DNA of 64,000 nucleotides from Streptomyces sp. NBC_01669 (GTDB taxonomy: Bacteria > Actinomycetota > Actinomycetes > Streptomycetales > Streptomycetaceae), in contig NZ_JAPEQG010000001.1 in the NCBI RefSeq assembly GCF_026339735.1, positions 4,588,001 through 4,652,000 on the forward strand. Reading direction: 5' to 3'. The notes below the pieces were generated by a model. The model was not told the origin of the DNA. It was given only the letters and a program-made list of their open reading frames with translations, and ran no database searches. Position numbers and translations under genes: made by a program. This document shows, one piece after another, positions 60,599-64,000 of the stretch. Numbering within the stretch: the first letter of the stretch is position 1; each line of letters starts with the position of its first letter.

Positions 60599-63500
60599 CT
60601 ACGCCCGCCCTGCGGGAGCCGGGATCTGTACGGTCTCCTGTTCGCGCTCCAGCATCCGGCTCAACGGCCCCTCCACCGTCGCGAGATCGGTGTACGGACC
60701 GCGCTGCACGATTCTGCCCGCGTCCATCACGACGACCTCGTCGACCGCCTCGAGCCCCGCCAGCCGATGGGTGATCAGAACCGTTGTGCGGCCCCGGGTG
60801 GCGGTCAGCAGATCCGCCGTCAGGGCGTCCGCCGTCGCCAGGTCGAGATGTTCGGCGGGCTCGTCCAGGACGAGCACGGGGAAGTCGGCGAGGAGCGCCC
60901 GGGCGAGCGCGAGCCGCTGGCGCTGGCCGCCGGAGAGGCGGGCTCCGTGCTCGCCGACGAGCGTGTCGAGCCCATCGGGCAGCGCCAGCACCCAGTCGAG
61001 CAGCCGTGCCTGCGCGAGGGCGGCCCGCAGTTCGTCGTCCGTCGCGCCGGTACGGGCCAGCCGCAGGTTCTCCCGGATGGAGCTGTCGAAGACATGGGCG
61101 TCCTGGGCACACAGCCCGACGAACCGCCGGACAGTGTCGCCGTCCAGTGCAGAGGCCTCCACACCACCGATCCGGTACGTCCCCGACCGCGCGTCCAGGA
61201 AGCGGAGCAGGACCTGCGCGAGGGTGGTCTTCCCTGAGCCCGAAGGGCCGACGACGGCGATGCGCCGGCCGGCGGTCAGCGTCAGGTCGACGGAGTTCAG
61301 GGCGTCCCGCGACGCTCCTGCGTACCGGGCTGCCAACCCGCATACTTCCAGCGGGAAGGGAGAGGCGGGTGGATCGGCCGGGGCGGCGGGTTCGAGCACC
61401 GGTACCGGGGCGTCCAGCACCTCGTACACCCGCTCCGCACTCCGCTTGACCCGCTGCCGGTACTGCACGGCGAGCGGCAGGCCGGTCACGGCCTCGAACG
61501 CGGCGAGCGGAGTGAGCACCACCACCGCGAGCTCCACTCCCGCCAGCCGTCCGTCGAGGACCGCCGGCACGGAGACGAGTGCGGCAGCGACGACCGTCAG
61601 ACCGCAGATCACGGCGGAGAGCCCGCCCCCGAGCGCGGTGGCCGTTGCCGCCCGGGCCGCGATCCGGGTCAGGACGCCGTCGGCTTCGCGGGTCCGCGCC
61701 GAACGCGCGGGCAGGGCACCCGCAACGGTCAGTTCGGCCGTCCCGCCGAGCAGATCGGTGATCCGGGTGGCCAGATCGGCTCGCGCGGGCGCCAGTTGAC
61801 GTTCCGCGCGGCGGGCGCAGGCACCGGTCACCAGCGGCACCCCGACGCCGGCCAGCAGCAGCCCGACAGCGAGCACGAGGCCTGCCTGGGGCAGCAGCCA
61901 GCCGGTGAACCCGGCGGCCGCCATCCCCACGACCGCCGCGGTCCCGGCGGGCAGCAGCCACCGCAGCCAGTAGTCCTGCAGCGCGTCCACATCGGCGACG
62001 AGCCGGGACAGCAGGTCTCCGCGCCGGGTCCGGGCCAGCCCGGCCGGCGCGATGCGTTCCAGTCCGCGGTACACGGCGACGCGCAGCTCGGCGAGCATCT
62101 TGAGCACCGCGTCGTGCGAGACGAGACGCTCGGCGTAGCGGAAGACGGCGCGGCCGAGCCCGAAAGCACGGGTCGCGGTCACGGCGACCATCAGATAGAG
62201 CACCGGAGGCTGTTCGGAGGCACGGGAGATCAGCCAACCGGAGACGGCCATGAGCCCGACAGCCGAGCCCAGGGCGAGGCTGCCCAGCAGGAGCGCAAGT
62301 GCCAGCTGTCCGCGGTGTTCCCCTGCGGCATCCCGGACCCGGGCGAGCACGTGGCCGGACCGTGCCGTGGTCTCCCGCAGCACCTCGGGCTCCCGCACGC
62401 CGTTGGGTACGTCATCGGAGGCGCGCGCCGGTCCGTCCGCCCCGACCGGCTCCGTGGCCGCCGCGGATTCCGGTGCCACGCCCGGTTCCAGTGTCACCAC
62501 TCGGTCGGCGACCGCGAGCAGCGCCGGCCGGTGCACGACGAGCAGCACGGTCCGGCCCGCGGCCAACCTCCGTACCGCGTCGACGATCCCCGCCTCCGTC
62601 TCGCCGTCCAGGCTCGCAGTCGGCTCGTCGAGCAACAGCAGCGGCCGGTCGGCGAGGAACGCCCGGGCAAGTGCAAGCCGTTGCCGCTGGCCGGCGGAGA
62701 GTCCCGCGCCGTCCTCGCCGAGCAGTGTCTGCGCACCGTCGGGAAGGTCCACCACGAAGTCGTACGCCCCCGCGTCCCGCAACGCCGCCGTCACCGCATC
62801 GTCGTCCGCGTCCGGCCGGGCCAGCCGTACATTCTCCGCAATCGTGCCCGCGAAGAGATGCGGGCGCTGCGGCACCCAGGCGATCCGCTCCCGCCAGCGC
62901 TCGGGCGCAAGTGCCGCCAGATCCGCACCGCCGACGCGCACCCGCCCTTCGTCGGGCTCCGCGAACCCCAGCACCACATGGAGCAGGGTGGACTTCCCGA
63001 CTCCGCTCGGGCCGACCAGGGCGACGGTCTCCCCCTCCTCGACCACCAGCGAGGCCCTGTCCAGCGACGGAGCGGTACGCCCCTCGTGCCGTACCGTCAC
63101 CCCCTCCAGCTCCAGCCTCAGCGACTGCGGGACGTCCGCCGTACCGCTCGCCCGCACCTCGGTCTCCAGGACCGCAAAGATCTCCTCGGCGGCCGAGAGC
63201 CCCTCGGCGGCGGCGTGGTACTGCGCCCCGACCTGCCGGATCGGCAGGTATGCCTCGGGCGCGAGGATCAGCACCACCAGGCCGGTGTAGAGGTCCAGTT
63301 CGCCGTGCACGAGCCGCATGCCGATGGTGACGGCGACCAGCGCCACCGACAGGGTGGCGAGAAGTTCCAGGGCGAAGGAGGACAGGAACGCGATCCGCAG
63401 AGTCCGCAGGGTGGCCCGGCGGTACTGCGACGTGATGGTGCGGATGGACTCGGCCTGGGCTTTGGCCCGGCCGAAGACCTTCAGCGTCGGCAGTCCGGCG

Positions 63501-64000
63501 ACCACGTCGAGGAAGTGTCCGGAGAGCCGGGAGAGCAGCCGCCACTGGCGGTCCATCCGGGACTGGGTGGCCCAGCCGATCAGGATCATGAAGAGCGGGA
63601 TGAGCGGCAGCGTGATGACGATGATCGCGGCCGAGACCCAGTCCTCGGTGACGATCCTGGCGAGGACCGCCACGGGCACGACGACCGCGAGCCCGAGCTG
63701 CGGCAGGTAGCGCGCGAAGTAGTCGTCCAGCGCGTCGACACCACGGGTGGCAAGCGCCACCAGCGAGCCGGTGCGCCGCCCGCTCAGCCAGTCCGGTCCG
63801 AGCGCCGCGGCGCGGTCGAGCAGTCGGCTGCGGAGCTCGGACTTGACCGCCGCGCTGGCCCGGTACGCGGCGAGCTCGGTCAGCCAGGAGACCAGCCCCC
63901 GGCCGAGCGCGACAGCCGCCAGCAGCACCAGCGGGGTCCACAGCTCAGCAACGGTCAGCCCGTCCTCGAACCCTCCCACCACCACTTCGGCGATGAGCAT
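60599..64000 (-). CDS. cydCD: CydDC fused thiol-reductant ABC exporter (5' end outside window)
   Basis: At least 1133 residues, running off the right edge, so the true start is not seen. Two full ABC half-transporters are fused: a CydD-like half (membrane domain to about residue 310, Walker A GPSGVGKST, LSAGQRQRLALARA, LLLLDEPTASLD) and a CydC-like half (Walker A GPSGSGKTT, LSGGQRQRLALARA, VLVLDEPAEHLD). CydDC exports cysteine/glutathione-type thiols and is needed for assembly of cytochrome bd oxidase. In Streptomyces cydA and cydB normally precede this gene; they would lie beyond 64000. The stop is at 60599. Confidence 0.94.
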   Translation of the reverse strand: MLIAEVVVGGFEDGLTVAELWTPLVLLAAVALGRGLVSWLTELAAYRASAAVKSELRSRLLDRAAALGPDWLSGRRTGSLVALATRGVDALDDYFARYLPQLGLAVVVPVAVLARIVTEDWVSAAIIVITLPLIPLFMILIGWATQSRMDRQWRLLSRLSGHFLDVVAGLPTLKVFGRAKAQAESIRTITSQYRRATLRTLRIAFLSSFALELLATLSVALVAVTIGMRLVHGELDLYTGLVVLILAPEAYLPIRQVGAQYHAAAEGLSAAEEIFAVLETEVRASGTADVPQSLRLELEGVTVRHEGRTAPSLDRASLVVEEGETVALVGPSGVGKSTLLHVVLGFAEPDEGRVRVGGADLAALAPERWRERIAWVPQRPHLFAGTIAENVRLARPDADDDAVTAALRDAGAYDFVVDLPDGAQTLLGEDGAGLSAGQRQRLALARAFLADRPLLLLDEPTASLDGETEAGIVDAVRRLAAGRTVLLVVHRPALLAVADRVVTLEPGVAPESAAATEPVGADGPARASDDVPNGVREPEVLRETTARSGHVLARVRDAAGEHRGQLALALLLGSLALGSAVGLMAVSGWLISRASEQPPVLYLMVAVTATRAFGLGRAVFRYAERLVSHDAVLKMLAELRVAVYRGLERIAPAGLARTRRGDLLSRLVADVDALQDYWLRWLLPAGTAAVVGMAAAGFTGWLLPQAGLVLAVGLLLAGVGVPLVTGACARRAERQLAPARADLATRITDLLGGTAELTVAGALPARSARTREADGVLTRIAARAATATALGGGLSAVICGLTVVAAALVSVPAVLDGRLAGVELAVVVLTPLAAFEAVTGLPLAVQYRQRVKRSAERVYEVLDAPVPVLEPAAPADPPASPFPLEVCGLAARYAGASRDALNSVDLTLTAGRRIAVVGPSGSGKTTLAQVLLRFLDARSGTYRIGGVEASALDGDTVRRFVGLCAQDAHVFDSSIRENLRLARTGATDDELRAALAQARLLDWVLALPDGLDTLVGEHGARLSGGQRQRLALARALLADFPVLVLDEPAEHLDLATADALTADLLTATRGRTTVLITHRLAGLEAVDEVVVMDAGRIVQRGPYTDLATVEGPLSRMLEREQETVQIPAPAGRA

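Overview
The window looks like core chromosome of a Streptomyces species (high-GC Actinobacteria). The DNA is very GC-rich with G/C-heavy third codon positions, many starts are GTG, and gene pairs often share a 4-nt stop/start overlap. The gene set and order (OmpR two-component pair, PAS/receiver protein, SigE-family sigma factor, HtrA protease, X-Pro aminopeptidase, copper/DyP cluster, pheA, serS, cydCD) resemble, from memory, the central part of the S. coelicolor chromosome. I see no insertion sequence, prophage, integrase or CRISPR array. The left end cuts a glycosyltransferase gene and the right end cuts cydCD.

Layout: 1-5.8 kb is a four-gene minus-strand operon: response regulator, sensor kinase, GT2/GtrA fusion and GT39 membrane glycosyltransferase. 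At 5.9-7.7 kb lie an amidohydrolase and a DUF2797 protein. An ECF41 sigma factor with its partner flavoprotein follows (7.9-10.2 kb), then tRNA-Arg(ACG) and tRNA-Ser(GCT), an SSI-type protease inhibitor and a very large PAS/pseudokinase/receiver protein (11.7-15.7 kb). Next are an acyl-CoA synthetase and a SigE-family sigma factor. At 18.7-23.5 kb a tightly coupled five-gene operon resembles the mycobacterial igr/ChsE-ChsH-Ltp2 steroid side-chain system. At 23.7-33.1 kb are a small secreted protein, a primase-polymerase, a lipoprotein, tRNA-Ser(TGA), an HtrA protease, a glycerophosphodiesterase, an anti-sigma-like ATPase, a SEC-C protein, a possible small RNA, a secreted Cys-containing protein and a catalytically dead primase-polymerase relative.

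At 33.5-37.2 kb are a GAF/SpoIIE-type phosphatase, X-Pro aminopeptidase and another anti-sigma-like ATPase. At 37.5-43.7 kb is a copper-handling cluster (membrane protein, YcnI, Sco, PCuAC, CopCD, Tat-exported DyP peroxidase) matching the S. lividans dtpA locus. Then come pheA, a DnaA-box-rich spacer, serS with an overlapping HAD phosphatase, and a second tRNA-Ser(GCT). Two ABC exporters follow on the minus strand (48.3-51.9 kb). An M24 peptidase, an epoxide hydrolase-SDR fusion and a MerR regulator are coupled at 52.2-55.8 kb. A second, compact DnaA-box cluster precedes kptA. The right end carries an F420-type oxidoreductase, a HAD phosphatase, and a GAF sensor kinase downstream of cydCD.

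The strongest leads are the two DnaA-box clusters outside any origin, the pseudokinase/receiver protein, the igr-like operon, a promoter-preceded structured RNA near 31.4 kb, enzyme relatives that have lost catalytic residues, and a set of apparently leaderless genes with a -10 element 6-7 nt before the start codon.
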